DNA of 64,000 nucleotides from Euzebya pacifica. GTDB taxonomy: Bacteria > Actinomycetota > Nitriliruptoria > Euzebyales > Euzebyaceae. The notes under the pieces are model-generated. The model saw nothing but the letters and a program-made list of their open reading frames with translations, was not told the origin of the DNA and ran no database searches. The stretch lies in the NCBI RefSeq assembly GCF_003344865.1, contig NZ_CP031165.1, forward strand, positions 3,539,910 to 3,603,909, read 5' to 3'. Of this stretch, positions 25,855 to 33,945 are shown piece by piece (the first letter of the stretch is position 1; each line of letters starts with the position of its first letter). A program made the translations under genes and the position numbers.

Positions 25855-27269
25855 GCCAGGACGACTACGACTACGACCGCACCTACGGCGAGCGCTGGGG
25901 TGGCGACGGCCATCGCCCGGACGACTTCGGTCCCGCCATGACCGGCCGCCACCGGCGGGTGTCGTTCACCAAGGCGCTGGGTGGGGTGTTCAACATCGCG
26001 TTCTCGGCCCTGATGATCGTGCTCCTCGCCCTCGGGGGGCTGGCGGTGTATGCCTCCAGCCAGATCCAGCGCGAACCGGTCGAGGGCCTCGTGAGCGGCG
26101 GGCCCACCCTCAACGTGCTGGTGGTCGGATCCGACAGCCGTGACGGCTTCACCCCCGAGCAGCTGCTGGAGCTGGGCACGGAGGCGGTCGACGGCCGTCG
26201 GACCGACACGATCTTCCTGCTCAGCATCGACGGCGGACGGGCCGCGATGCTCTCGTTCCCCCGCGACCTGTTCGTCGAGCAGTGCGACGGCGTGCAGGGC
26301 CGGGTCAACGCGGCGTTCGCCCGCGGTGGTCCCAGCTGCCTGGTCCAGACCGTCTCCAACGCCTCGGGCATCCCGATCGACCACTACGTCGAGGTCAACC
26401 TGTTCGGGTTCGTGCAGATCGTCGACGCGGTCGGTGGTGTGCCGGTGTTCCTCGACGAGCCCCTGCAGGACCAGTTCGCGGCGGTCGACCTGCCCGCTGG
26501 CTGCCACGTGCTCGACGGCACCCAGGCCATCGGCTTCGTCCGCGCCCGCCACGTCGACTCCGACCTCGGTCGCATCGCTCGCCAGCAGCGGTTCCTGCGC
26601 TCGCTGGCCCAGCAGGTCGTGTCCCCCTCGACCCTGGTCAACGTCCCCCGCCTGTTCCGCGTCGCGGGTTCGGCTGGCCGCACGCTCATCGCCGACGAGG
26701 GGCTCGGGCTGATCGAGCTGGCGCAGCTGGCGCGAGCGGCCCGTGGGCTGGCGGGCTCCGGCCTAGCCACCTACACGGTGCCGGCCAACGCCGCGAACAT
26801 CGGCGGGGCTGCCGTCCTCGTGCCCGACCCGGACGCCGCCGGCGCGCTGTACGCCTCGTTCGCCGACGGGTCGGTGCTGTCGCTGAACCCCGGTGAGGAC
26901 GTGCAGGCGCTGCAGCCGGGCGACGTGCCTGTCCGGGTCCTCAACGCCACCGGTACCGAGGGCCTTGCCGCCACGGTGCGCGACTTCCTGACCGCACGCG
27001 GGTTCGACATCGTCGGCATCGGCAACGCCGACCCCACCGACGGCACGGTCGTGCGCTACGCCGGCCCCAACGTCGCCGCGGCCCAGCTGGTCGCCGAGCA
27101 GATCCCCGGCGCGACGCTGCAGCAGGACGACTCGCTGACCGAGGTCGTCCTCATCGTCGGCTCAGCCATCGACGTGTCCGCCCCGCCTCCTCCCCCGATG
27201 ACGGAGGACCCGGGCGCGGCCGAGGAGGTCCCCGTCGGCGCCGCCGCCGTCCCCGACGAATGCAGCTAG
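25851..27269 (+). CDS. LytR-CpsA-Psr (LCP) family glycopolymer ligase with LytR_C domain
   Basis: 472 residues. LCP enzymes transfer polyprenyl-linked glycopolymers to peptidoglycan on the outer face of the membrane. A cytosolic head of about 45 residues is followed by a membrane helix (IAFSALMIVLLALGGLAVYAS). The catalytic domain (about 75-310) contains VVGSDSRD, RTDTIFLLSID, SFPRDLFVE with the essential arginine, VNLFGFVQIVDAVGGV and FVRARHVDSDLGRIARQQRF. A LytR_C domain at about 355-445 starts PVRVLNATGTEGLA, followed by a proline-rich tail. It overlaps hyuB by 4 bp. Confidence 0.93.
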   Translation: MSQDDYDYDRTYGERWGGDGHRPDDFGPAMTGRHRRVSFTKALGGVFNIAFSALMIVLLALGGLAVYASSQIQREPVEGLVSGGPTLNVLVVGSDSRDGFTPEQLLELGTEAVDGRRTDTIFLLSIDGGRAAMLSFPRDLFVEQCDGVQGRVNAAFARGGPSCLVQTVSNASGIPIDHYVEVNLFGFVQIVDAVGGVPVFLDEPLQDQFAAVDLPAGCHVLDGTQAIGFVRARHVDSDLGRIARQQRFLRSLAQQVVSPSTLVNVPRLFRVAGSAGRTLIADEGLGLIELAQLARAARGLAGSGLATYTVPANAANIGGAAVLVPDPDAAGALYASFADGSVLSLNPGEDVQALQPGDVPVRVLNATGTEGLAATVRDFLTARGFDIVGIGNADPTDGTVVRYAGPNVAAAQLVAEQIPGATLQQDDSLTEVVLIVGSAIDVSAPPPPPMTEDPGAAEEVPVGAAAVPDECS

Positions 27270-27279
27270 CCCTCACACC

Positions 27280-27411
27280 CGACGGAATCGCCTCGTGCGA
27301 CGACGGAATCGCCTCGGGGCGTGGGCTGGAAACCGCGACAATCCGGGGTCCAGGCGACGGAATAGCCTCAGCCACCATCGCGCGGACGGCCACTCCGAGG
27401 CGAATCCGTCG
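27280..27411. repeat. Cluster of a 15-16 bp motif, three direct and one inverted copy
   Basis: CGACGGAATCGCCTCG occurs at 27280-27295 and 27301-27316, with a one-base variant at 27355-27369, and an inverted near-copy at 27395-27411. Third and fourth copies could form an imperfect hairpin with a 25-nt loop. The cluster lies just after the LCP stop codon, in a non-coding gap between convergent genes. Confidence 0.7.
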
Positions 27412-27443
27412 AAACAGGCGGGCTGGGGCGCCCGGAGGGGCCG

Positions 27444-27494
27444 ACGCCCTGGACGGGCTGACGCCCTACACGGGCTGACGCCCTACACGGGCTG
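27444..27494. repeat. Three tandem 17-bp hairpin units between convergent genes
   Basis: Units at 27444-27460, 27461-27477 and 27478-27494; the last two are identical and the first differs at two bases. Each contains GCCC...GGGC arms around a 5-nt centre, so each can fold into a small hairpin on either strand. A degenerate fourth unit begins at 27495 and runs into the stop codon of the M23 gene. Possibly a bidirectional terminator. Confidence 0.75.
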
Positions 27495-27499
27495 ACGTC

Positions 27500-28765
27500 C
27501 TAGAGGTAGCCCATGGGGTCGACGGGGGTGCCACCGGCCCAGACCTCGAAGTGCAGGTGGGTACCGGTGCACGAGCCGGTGCAGCCCATGCCGCCGAGGT
27601 AGGTCCCCCCGCCGACGGACTGGCCCGCGCTGACGGCGATGGAGGACATGTGGGCGTAGAGGGTGGTCAGGCCGTTGCCGTGGGCGATGATCACGACGTT
27701 GCCGAAGCCGCTGCCGGACCAGTTCTCGGCCTTGGTGACGGTGCCACCGCGGGCGGCCACGATCGGCGCCCCCGAGCCGGCAGCGATGTCGATGCCGTTG
27801 TGGTTGCGGCCCCAGCGGGGTCCGAACCCGGACGTGACGGTGCCACCGGCGGGCCACTGGAGGCCGCCACCGCCGGACGGTGCGGCCACGGGGGCCGGCG
27901 CGGGCGGCGGTGCGGTGGCCTCCTCGATCTCGGCCTCGTCGTCCTCGCCCTCGGCCTCGTCGTCGGCGATGACCTCGGCGGCCAGCTGCTCGGCGGCTTC
28001 CTTGGCGGCCGCCTCGGCCACCGCGCGGGCCTCGGCCTGGGCCTGCTCGCGGAGCAGCTCGATGGCCTCCTCCTCCAGGTGCTCCTCGCGGGACTGCAGG
28101 CGGGCGACCAGGTCCTGGCTGGCGGCGGCGATCAGCTCGCGGTCGTTGCGGATCTCCTCCACCTCGACCAGCAGCGCCTGCTGCTCGACCAGCACGCGGT
28201 CCAGCGCGACGGTCTCCTCGTCGAGGGCACGCTGACGGCCCTCGACGCGTGACTGGGCGTTCTCGAGGCCCTCGACCAGCGCGCGGTCCTGGCGACCGAT
28301 GGCGGTGATGTAGGCGCTCTGCTCGACGGCGTCCGACACCGTGGAGGCGTCCAGGACGGTGATCAGGGGGTCGGGGCGTGCCTGGCGGTACAACCGGTTG
28401 ATGCGCAGCGCCATCCGCTGCTGCTGCTCGACGAGCTCGCCCTGCGCGACGGCCAGCTCGCGCTCGGCCTCGGCGACGGCGTCCTCCTGGCGTCCGACGG
28501 CCTGCTGGGCGGTCTCCACGGCGGTGAAGACGGCTTCCAGCTGGGCGTCGGCATCCTCCAGCGCGATCATGTCGTCGTCGGCCTCCCCCCGCGCGGCGTT
28601 CAGCTCGCCGCGAACGCGTTCGAGCTCCTCGCGGGTCTGGGAGATCCGGGATTCCTCCGAACCGGTCGCGCTGGCCGGGCCGCTCGTGGCGATGGCCATG
28701 GCGAGGACGAGCAGCAGCAGGACGGCGCGGCTGAGCGGCGAATGGATGGAGGAGGAGAGGATCAT
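27500..28765 (-). CDS. Secreted M23 family murein endopeptidase with coiled coil
   Basis: 421 residues. A signal peptide (about 1-34, ending GPASATG) is followed by a long coiled coil (about 35-285) rich in Glu, Ala, Gln and Arg, as in EnvC/PcsB-type hydrolases. An acidic and proline linker leads to the LytM/M23 domain (about 310-421). The zinc-binding histidine and aspartate are in NHNGIDIAAG and the H-x-H pair in GTHLHFEVW, so it should be catalytically active. It would cut peptide cross-links in peptidoglycan, probably during division or wall turnover. It is divergent from the VanW gene. Confidence 0.92.
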   Translation of the reverse strand: MILSSSIHSPLSRAVLLLLVLAMAIATSGPASATGSEESRISQTREELERVRGELNAARGEADDDMIALEDADAQLEAVFTAVETAQQAVGRQEDAVAEAERELAVAQGELVEQQQRMALRINRLYRQARPDPLITVLDASTVSDAVEQSAYITAIGRQDRALVEGLENAQSRVEGRQRALDEETVALDRVLVEQQALLVEVEEIRNDRELIAAASQDLVARLQSREEHLEEEAIELLREQAQAEARAVAEAAAKEAAEQLAAEVIADDEAEGEDDEAEIEEATAPPPAPAPVAAPSGGGGLQWPAGGTVTSGFGPRWGRNHNGIDIAAGSGAPIVAARGGTVTKAENWSGSGFGNVVIIAHGNGLTTLYAHMSSIAVSAGQSVGGGTYLGGMGCTGSCTGTHLHFEVWAGGTPVDPMGYL

Positions 28766-28978
28766 GGTTCCCGTTACGGCAGGACCGACCGGCCGGGCAG
28801 GGGCCCAGCCGGAACGACGGAAGTAGCTGTTCGGTTGTGCGCGGGGAAGCGATCCCTAGGTGTACCTCACCACACGTCATGACCGGACAGGGACGGACGG
28901 ACAGGGTCGAGTGCGACGCAGCTGCGACGGATGGCCCCGGATCGGGGTGCCAGCGGCGGCAGACGGGCGTCGGGCCAT
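28766..28978. other. Intergenic region between M23 and VanW genes
   Basis: About 210 bp between divergent genes, presumably holding the M23 promoter. No convincing -35/-10 pair, operator or small gene was seen. Confidence 0.3.
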
Positions 28979-28993
28979 TAGCCTCTGTACCCA
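28979..28993 (+). promoter_or_regulatory. Putative leaderless -10 box for the VanW gene
   Basis: TAGCCT (28979-28984) lies 9 nt before the ATG at 28994, and no Shine-Dalgarno sequence is present. Confidence 0.4.
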
Positions 28994-30988
28994 ATGGACA
29001 CGACGCAGGATGCCGTCGACCGAGGGACGGGCCGACGGGCGACCTCCGGTCCACGACGCCGACCACCACAACGAGGATCCTCCCGGTCACCGGTACGAGA
29101 GGCCATCGCCACCGTCGTGGGGCTGGTCGTCGTGCTGGCCGTCGTGTTCCTCGGGTTGCGCGCCGCACGCGCCGACACGGCGCTGCCGGGCCTCACCGTC
29201 GCCGGCGTCGACGTGGGCGGCCAGTCCTCCGACGCGGTCACCACCGCGATCGCCGGGCTCGACGACGCACGCCGGACGCGGACCATCACCGTCACCCGAG
29301 GGACAGACGAGGTGGTGTCCACCGCGGAGGAGCTCGGCTACGCCCTCGACGTCGAGGCAACCGTCGCCGCCGTCATGGATCGCGGCCGGCAGGCCAACCC
29401 GTTGCTGGCGTTCAGGGATCAGGTCCGCGCGACGTTCGTCCCGCTGACGGTGCCTCCGATCGCCGCCTTCGACAGCATCGCGTTCGAGCGGTGGATCGAC
29501 CGGATCGCCGACGACCTGGCGCTGCCCCCGATCGAGGCCGACCTCGTGATCACCGGGACGACCGTGGAGGTCGTGCAGCCCCAGCCGGGCGAGACGATCG
29601 ACGTCGAGGCGCTTCGATCGGCGGCGCTCGATGCCCTCCAGGACGGCGGCGACGCCACCATCGAGGTGCCGACGGTCGTGACCACCCCGTCGACGGACCC
29701 AGAGGCGATCGCCGACCTCGCCGCAGCTGCAGAGCTGGCCATCTCCGCCCCGGTGACCCTGATCCGTGGCGACGTCCGGCTGTCGCTGACCGGCGAACGC
29801 ATCGGTGCGTTGCTGCAGGTCCGGGCCGAAGCGGTCAGCGAGGGCGGCGACGCCGACCTGGAGCTGGTCATCGACCCGGACCGGCTGCTCGCGATGCTGC
29901 CGGCCGAACAGTTCGCCGCGCTCGCCCAGCCCCCGCAGGACGCCAGCATCGAGGTCACCGGAGGCCAGGTCGTGGTGACCCCGTCGGTCGACGGGTTCGC
30001 CTTCGACGCCGTGGCCGCGGCCGAGCAGGTCCTCGAGGTGGCGACGACGCCCGGCGCACGCAGCGCCGAGCTGACCGGCGAGCTGACCGAGCCGGAGGTC
30101 ACCACCGAGGACATCGAGGCGATGGGGATCGTCGAGCAGGTCGCCACGTTCACCACCGAGCACCCCTGCTGCCAGTCCCGGGTCACCAACATCCAGCGGA
30201 TGGCCGACATCGTGCGCGGCACGATCGTGATGCCCGGCGAGACGTTCTCGCTCAACGGCCTCGTGGGTCCCCGCACGACCGACAAGGGCTTCGTGGGTGG
30301 CGGCGCCATCTCCGGTGGCGAGTTCGTCGAGCAGATCGGAGGCGGGGTCAGCCAGTTCACCACCACGATGTTCAACACCATCTACTTCGGCGGCTACGAC
30401 ATCGTGGAGTTCAAGCCGCACAGCTACTACATCTCCCGATACCCCCTCGGACGCGAGGCGACGCTGAACTACGACCCCCCGGTCGACCTGAAGTTCACCA
30501 ACGACTCGCCCCACGCCATCTGGATCGACACCACCTACACCGACACCTCGATCACCGTCAGCTTCTGGTCCACCGAGTACGCCGAGGTGACCTCGACCAC
30601 CGGCGACCGGTACGGCCTGCGCGAACCCCGGGAGGAGCGCGAGGAGTCCGACGAGCTTCCCGCCGGTGAGGAACGCGTCGTGCAGAGCGGCCGCGACGGC
30701 TTCAGCGTGGACTTCACCCGGACGATCGCCTACGTCGACGGCCGCACGGCCACCGAGACCTACACGACGGTCTACCTGGCCGAACCCAGGATCGTCATGG
30801 TCGGCACCGGCGAGGGACAGGACGACGAGGAACCGACCGAGGAACCCACCCAGCCGGCTCCTGATCCGACCGAGGAGCCCGACCCCGAGCCGACAGCGCC
30901 TGCGCCGGCACCAACGGAGGAACCGGCCCCCGCACCTGCGCCGACCGCAGCTCCGGAGCCCGCGCCGAGCGACGGTGGCGGCGGGTGA
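28994..30988 (+). CDS. VanW family protein (YoaR-like), membrane-anchored
   Basis: 664 residues. An Arg-rich cytosolic head, one membrane helix at about 36-56 (EAIATVVGLVVVLAVVFLGL), then two repeated peptidoglycan-binding-type alpha/beta regions (about 65-375) of the YoaR kind. The VanW domain lies at about 385-515 with TNIQRMADIVRGTIVMPGETFSLN, GGGVSQFTTTMFNTIYFGG and YPLGREATLNY. A beta-rich segment follows, then a tail of about 60 residues rich in Pro, Glu, Thr and Ala. VanW proteins are linked to cell-wall modification but the biochemical activity is not established. Confidence 0.88.
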   Translation: MDTTQDAVDRGTGRRATSGPRRRPPQRGSSRSPVREAIATVVGLVVVLAVVFLGLRAARADTALPGLTVAGVDVGGQSSDAVTTAIAGLDDARRTRTITVTRGTDEVVSTAEELGYALDVEATVAAVMDRGRQANPLLAFRDQVRATFVPLTVPPIAAFDSIAFERWIDRIADDLALPPIEADLVITGTTVEVVQPQPGETIDVEALRSAALDALQDGGDATIEVPTVVTTPSTDPEAIADLAAAAELAISAPVTLIRGDVRLSLTGERIGALLQVRAEAVSEGGDADLELVIDPDRLLAMLPAEQFAALAQPPQDASIEVTGGQVVVTPSVDGFAFDAVAAAEQVLEVATTPGARSAELTGELTEPEVTTEDIEAMGIVEQVATFTTEHPCCQSRVTNIQRMADIVRGTIVMPGETFSLNGLVGPRTTDKGFVGGGAISGGEFVEQIGGGVSQFTTTMFNTIYFGGYDIVEFKPHSYYISRYPLGREATLNYDPPVDLKFTNDSPHAIWIDTTYTDTSITVSFWSTEYAEVTSTTGDRYGLREPREEREESDELPAGEERVVQSGRDGFSVDFTRTIAYVDGRTATETYTTVYLAEPRIVMVGTGEGQDDEEPTEEPTQPAPDPTEEPDPEPTAPAPAPTEEPAPAPAPTAAPEPAPSDGGGG

Positions 30989-31050
30989 ACACCTGCAGAC
31001 GACAGGCATGCACATGGATCGAGCCCCGGCCGGGGGGGACCGAGGCTCGA

Positions 31051-31067
31051 GGACACGTCCAGTGTCC
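31051..31067 (+). terminator. Hairpin downstream of the VanW gene
   Basis: GGACAC (31051-31056) pairs with GTGTCC (31062-31067) around a 5-nt loop, extendable by CTC/GAG with a bulge. No U-tract. The remaining 170 bp to the next gene carry no other assignable signal. Confidence 0.4.
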
Positions 31068-31238
31068 GAGGCACAACCAGTGCCAAGGGGAACCGCGGAG
31101 GGCCTGTCACCGACCCGCCCGCTGGGTCAAGGCTATGACGGGACGGGGCCACGGGACCATCGTCAGAGATGATGGTTTCCTCCTGGTCATTGCGGGCCAT
31201 GGAGCCCCTCGAACGACGTACGTACACGGAGTCGCGAA

Positions 31239-32606
31239 GTGAGCACCGTCCTCGGCCTCCTGGCCGTCCTCCTGCTGATCTTCGGCAACGCCTGGTTCGT
31301 CGCCGCCGAGTTCGCGCTGGTCACCGCCCGGCGTGGTCGGCTGGAGGCCGCCCACGAAGGCGGTGACCGCCGTGCAGGCCGGGCCCTGCAGCTGCTCGGT
31401 CGCCTGTCGTTCGCCCTGTCCGGCGCGCAGCTGGGCATCACGGTGACCTCGCTGGCCGTCGGGTTCATCGCCGAGCCGGTCTTCACCGCCCTCTTCGAGC
31501 CGCTGCTGTCCCCGCTCGGCATCCGGCCCGCGCTTGTCCCGGTCATCGCCGTCAGCCTGGGCCTGGTGGTGTCCACCGCCGGTCAGATGGTCCTCGGTGA
31601 GCTGGGCCCCAAGAACCTCGCCATCGCCAAGGCCGAGGACGTGGCGAAGAGCCTAGCCGGTGGCCAGATCCTGTACCTGCGGTTGTTCGGCCCGATCATC
31701 CACCTCTTCGACAGCGCCGCCAACCGGCTGCTGCGCCTGGTCGGCATCGAACCCAGCGAGGAGATCGACAACTCCGTCACCGTGGAGGAGCTGGAGCACA
31801 TCATCACCAGCTCCTCGGCCTCCGGCACCCTCGGCGAGGGCGTGTCGGCCCTGCTGCAGCGCTCCATCGAGTTCCGCGACCTGCACGCCGACGACGCGAT
31901 GCGGCCTCGCGCCGACGTCGTCTCCATCTCCGGTGACGCCACCTGTGAGGAGCTGACGGCCCTCGGGGTGCGCACCGGCCACTCACGCTTCCCCGTGACC
32001 GGCCCCGAGGGGCTGGACGACCTCCTCGGTGTCGTCAACATCAAGGATCTGCTGGACGTGCCCGTCGCCGAACGGGCGATCACGCCCGTCCGGACCCTCG
32101 CCGAACCCGAGCTCGCCGTGCCCGAGTCGGCCTCGCTCCGCGACGTGCTCCTGCTGCTCCGCGACACCCACACCCAGCTCGCCGTCGTCGTCGACGAGTT
32201 CGGCGGCACCGAGGGCATCGTCACCCTCGAGGACATCGTGGAGGAGCTCGTCGGCGACATCCGCGACGAACACGACCGCGCCGAACGGCAGGCGGTCCTG
32301 CGAGCCGACGGCAGCTGGCGGGTGCCGGGCTCGTGGCGCATCGACGAGGTACGACGCGACACCGGTATCGAGCTGCCGCAGGGCGAGCACGACACCATCA
32401 GCGGCCTGCTGATGGCGACGCTGTCGCGTGTCCCCGTCGTCGGGGACACCCTGCGGCTGGACGGCATCACCATCGAGGTCCTGGCCGTGCAACGGCACGT
32501 CGCCCAGACGGTCCGGCTGAGCACCGACCCCGACCACGCCCCCGACGGTGACGAGCCACCTGTGCCAGCACCGGTGCACGTGCACGACAAGGAGACCGAA
32601 CGATGA
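31239..32606 (+). CDS. CNNM/CorC-type (hemolysin C family) membrane protein
   Basis: 455 residues: a CNNM transmembrane domain (about 1-195; AEFALVTARRGRLEAAHEGG and ALSGAQLGITVTSLAVGF), two CBS domains (about 205-330; MRPRADVV, FPVTGPEGLDDLLGVVNIKDLL, VVVDEFGGTEGIVTLEDIVEELVGDI) and a C-terminal CorC_HlyC domain (about 350-430). The family is implicated in Mg2+/Co2+ efflux and metal homeostasis. The GTG at 31239 has GGAG 7 nt upstream. It overlaps the next, paralogous gene by 4 bp, so the two may work as a hetero-oligomer. Confidence 0.92.
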   Translation: MSTVLGLLAVLLLIFGNAWFVAAEFALVTARRGRLEAAHEGGDRRAGRALQLLGRLSFALSGAQLGITVTSLAVGFIAEPVFTALFEPLLSPLGIRPALVPVIAVSLGLVVSTAGQMVLGELGPKNLAIAKAEDVAKSLAGGQILYLRLFGPIIHLFDSAANRLLRLVGIEPSEEIDNSVTVEELEHIITSSSASGTLGEGVSALLQRSIEFRDLHADDAMRPRADVVSISGDATCEELTALGVRTGHSRFPVTGPEGLDDLLGVVNIKDLLDVPVAERAITPVRTLAEPELAVPESASLRDVLLLLRDTHTQLAVVVDEFGGTEGIVTLEDIVEELVGDIRDEHDRAERQAVLRADGSWRVPGSWRIDEVRRDTGIELPQGEHDTISGLLMATLSRVPVVGDTLRLDGITIEVLAVQRHVAQTVRLSTDPDHAPDGDEPPVPAPVHVHDKETER

Positions 32607-33928
32607 CGGGGCCGACCGGGGCCATCGTCGCCATCGTCCTGCTGGCCGTCAACGGGGCGTTCGTGGCGGCGGAGTTCGCGCTGCTCGCCGTGCGACGGTC
32701 CCGCATCCAGCAGCTCGCCGACGCCGACGACGCCCGCGCCACCGCGGCGCTCAAGGGGCTCAAGGAGCTGTCGGTCACGCTCGCCGGCGCGCAGCTCGGC
32801 ATCACCATGGCCAGCCTCGGCCTCGGCTACGTGGCCGAACCGCTGGTCGCCGGCTTCTTCGAGCACCTCCTGGCGGAGTCCACTCCCCTGCCCGAACCCG
32901 CGGCGGTCACCATCGGTTTCGCCATCGGGCTGTCGATCGTGGTCTTCCTGCACATGGTCGTCGGCGAGATGGCCCCCAAGTCGTGGGCGATCGCCGACGC
33001 CGAACGGTCCTCGCTGTTGCTGGCCCGACCCTTCCTGCTGTTCGTCTCCATCTTCAGACCGGTCATCCTCCTCCTCAACGGCATGGCCAACGCCCTCGTG
33101 CGTGCCGTCGGGGTCGAACCGCAGGAGGAGCTCGCGGTGGCCCACGCCCCCTCCGACCTGCTGATGGTGCTGCGCGAGTCCTACAACGAGGGGACGATCG
33201 CTGGGGAGGACCACGAGCTGCTGAGCCGTGCGCTGGAGCTGTCGGGGCTCGACGCCGAATCCATCATGATCCCCCGCCGGGAGGTCGTGGCCGTCGCCGC
33301 GACCGCAACCGCTGCGGAGGTCATGGCGGTCGCCAGCGCCACGGGCCGATCCCGTCTGCCCGTCCACGGCGGCGACCTCGACCAGGTGTTGGGGGTGCTG
33401 ACCGTCAAGGACCTCGTCCTGCGTCCCGACCGCTTCGGCCCCGAGACACCGGCCGCCCGGCTGGCCCGCCCCGCGATGGTGGTGCCGGAGTCCCGACCGA
33501 TCGAGGACCTGTTGCTGGACATGCGGCAGCAGCGGCAGCACATCGCGATGGTGGCCGACGAGTACGGCTCCGTCAGCGGCCTCGTGTCGCTGGAGGACGT
33601 CATCGAGGAGCTGATCGGCGAGTTCGACGACGAGACCGACCGGCTGTCACGTCGCCTGCGGCGCCGTCCCGACGGCCGGCTGGTCGTGGCCGGCAACCTG
33701 CGTGCCCACGAGCTGGCCGAGCAGACGGGCCTGGAGCTGCCCGACGGCCCGTGGGAGACCCTCGCCGGGTTCATCGAGCATCGGACGGGCAACGTGCCCC
33801 AGGTCGGCGCAACCGCCAGCCTCGGCGGTGTCCGCCTGACCGTGACGACGGTCGACCGGTTCCGCATCATCGAGGTCGAGCTCCGGCCGGCCAAGCCGAC
33901 CGGAGCCACGACACCGGAGCGTCAGTAG
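32603..33928 (+). CDS. CNNM/CorC-type membrane protein (paralogue)
   Basis: 441 residues with the same order of domains: CNNM membrane domain (about 1-190), CBS pair (about 210-340; MIPRREVVAV, LPVHGGDLDQVLGVLTVKDLV, MVADEYGSVSGLVSLEDVIEELIGE) and CorC_HlyC domain (about 355-430). It overlaps the first paralogue by ATGA. Tandem pairs of this kind are common in actinobacteria. Its stop codon lies in a 12-bp direct repeat also present over the stop of the convergent moeZ. Confidence 0.92.
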   Translation: MTGPTGAIVAIVLLAVNGAFVAAEFALLAVRRSRIQQLADADDARATAALKGLKELSVTLAGAQLGITMASLGLGYVAEPLVAGFFEHLLAESTPLPEPAAVTIGFAIGLSIVVFLHMVVGEMAPKSWAIADAERSSLLLARPFLLFVSIFRPVILLLNGMANALVRAVGVEPQEELAVAHAPSDLLMVLRESYNEGTIAGEDHELLSRALELSGLDAESIMIPRREVVAVAATATAAEVMAVASATGRSRLPVHGGDLDQVLGVLTVKDLVLRPDRFGPETPAARLARPAMVVPESRPIEDLLLDMRQQRQHIAMVADEYGSVSGLVSLEDVIEELIGEFDDETDRLSRRLRRRPDGRLVVAGNLRAHELAEQTGLELPDGPWETLAGFIEHRTGNVPQVGATASLGGVRLTVTTVDRFRIIEVELRPAKPTGATTPERQ

Positions 33929-33945
33929 GTGGGGCGTCAGTAGGT
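33919..33945. repeat. Short direct duplication over two convergent stop codons
   Basis: GCGTCAGTAGGT occurs at 33919-33930 and 33934-33945 (15-bp period). The first copy holds the TAG of the CNNM gene; the second holds the TCA complement of the moeZ stop. Confidence 0.7.

Noticed and set aside
27444-27494. CRISPR array
   Set aside because: The units abut with no spacers and number only three; no cas genes are present.
30989-31238. Riboswitch or small RNA in the 250-bp gap after the VanW gene
   Set aside because: Beyond one hairpin and a short ACCATC/GATGGT dyad (about 31157-31177) no known riboswitch core or promoter-terminator pair was recognised.
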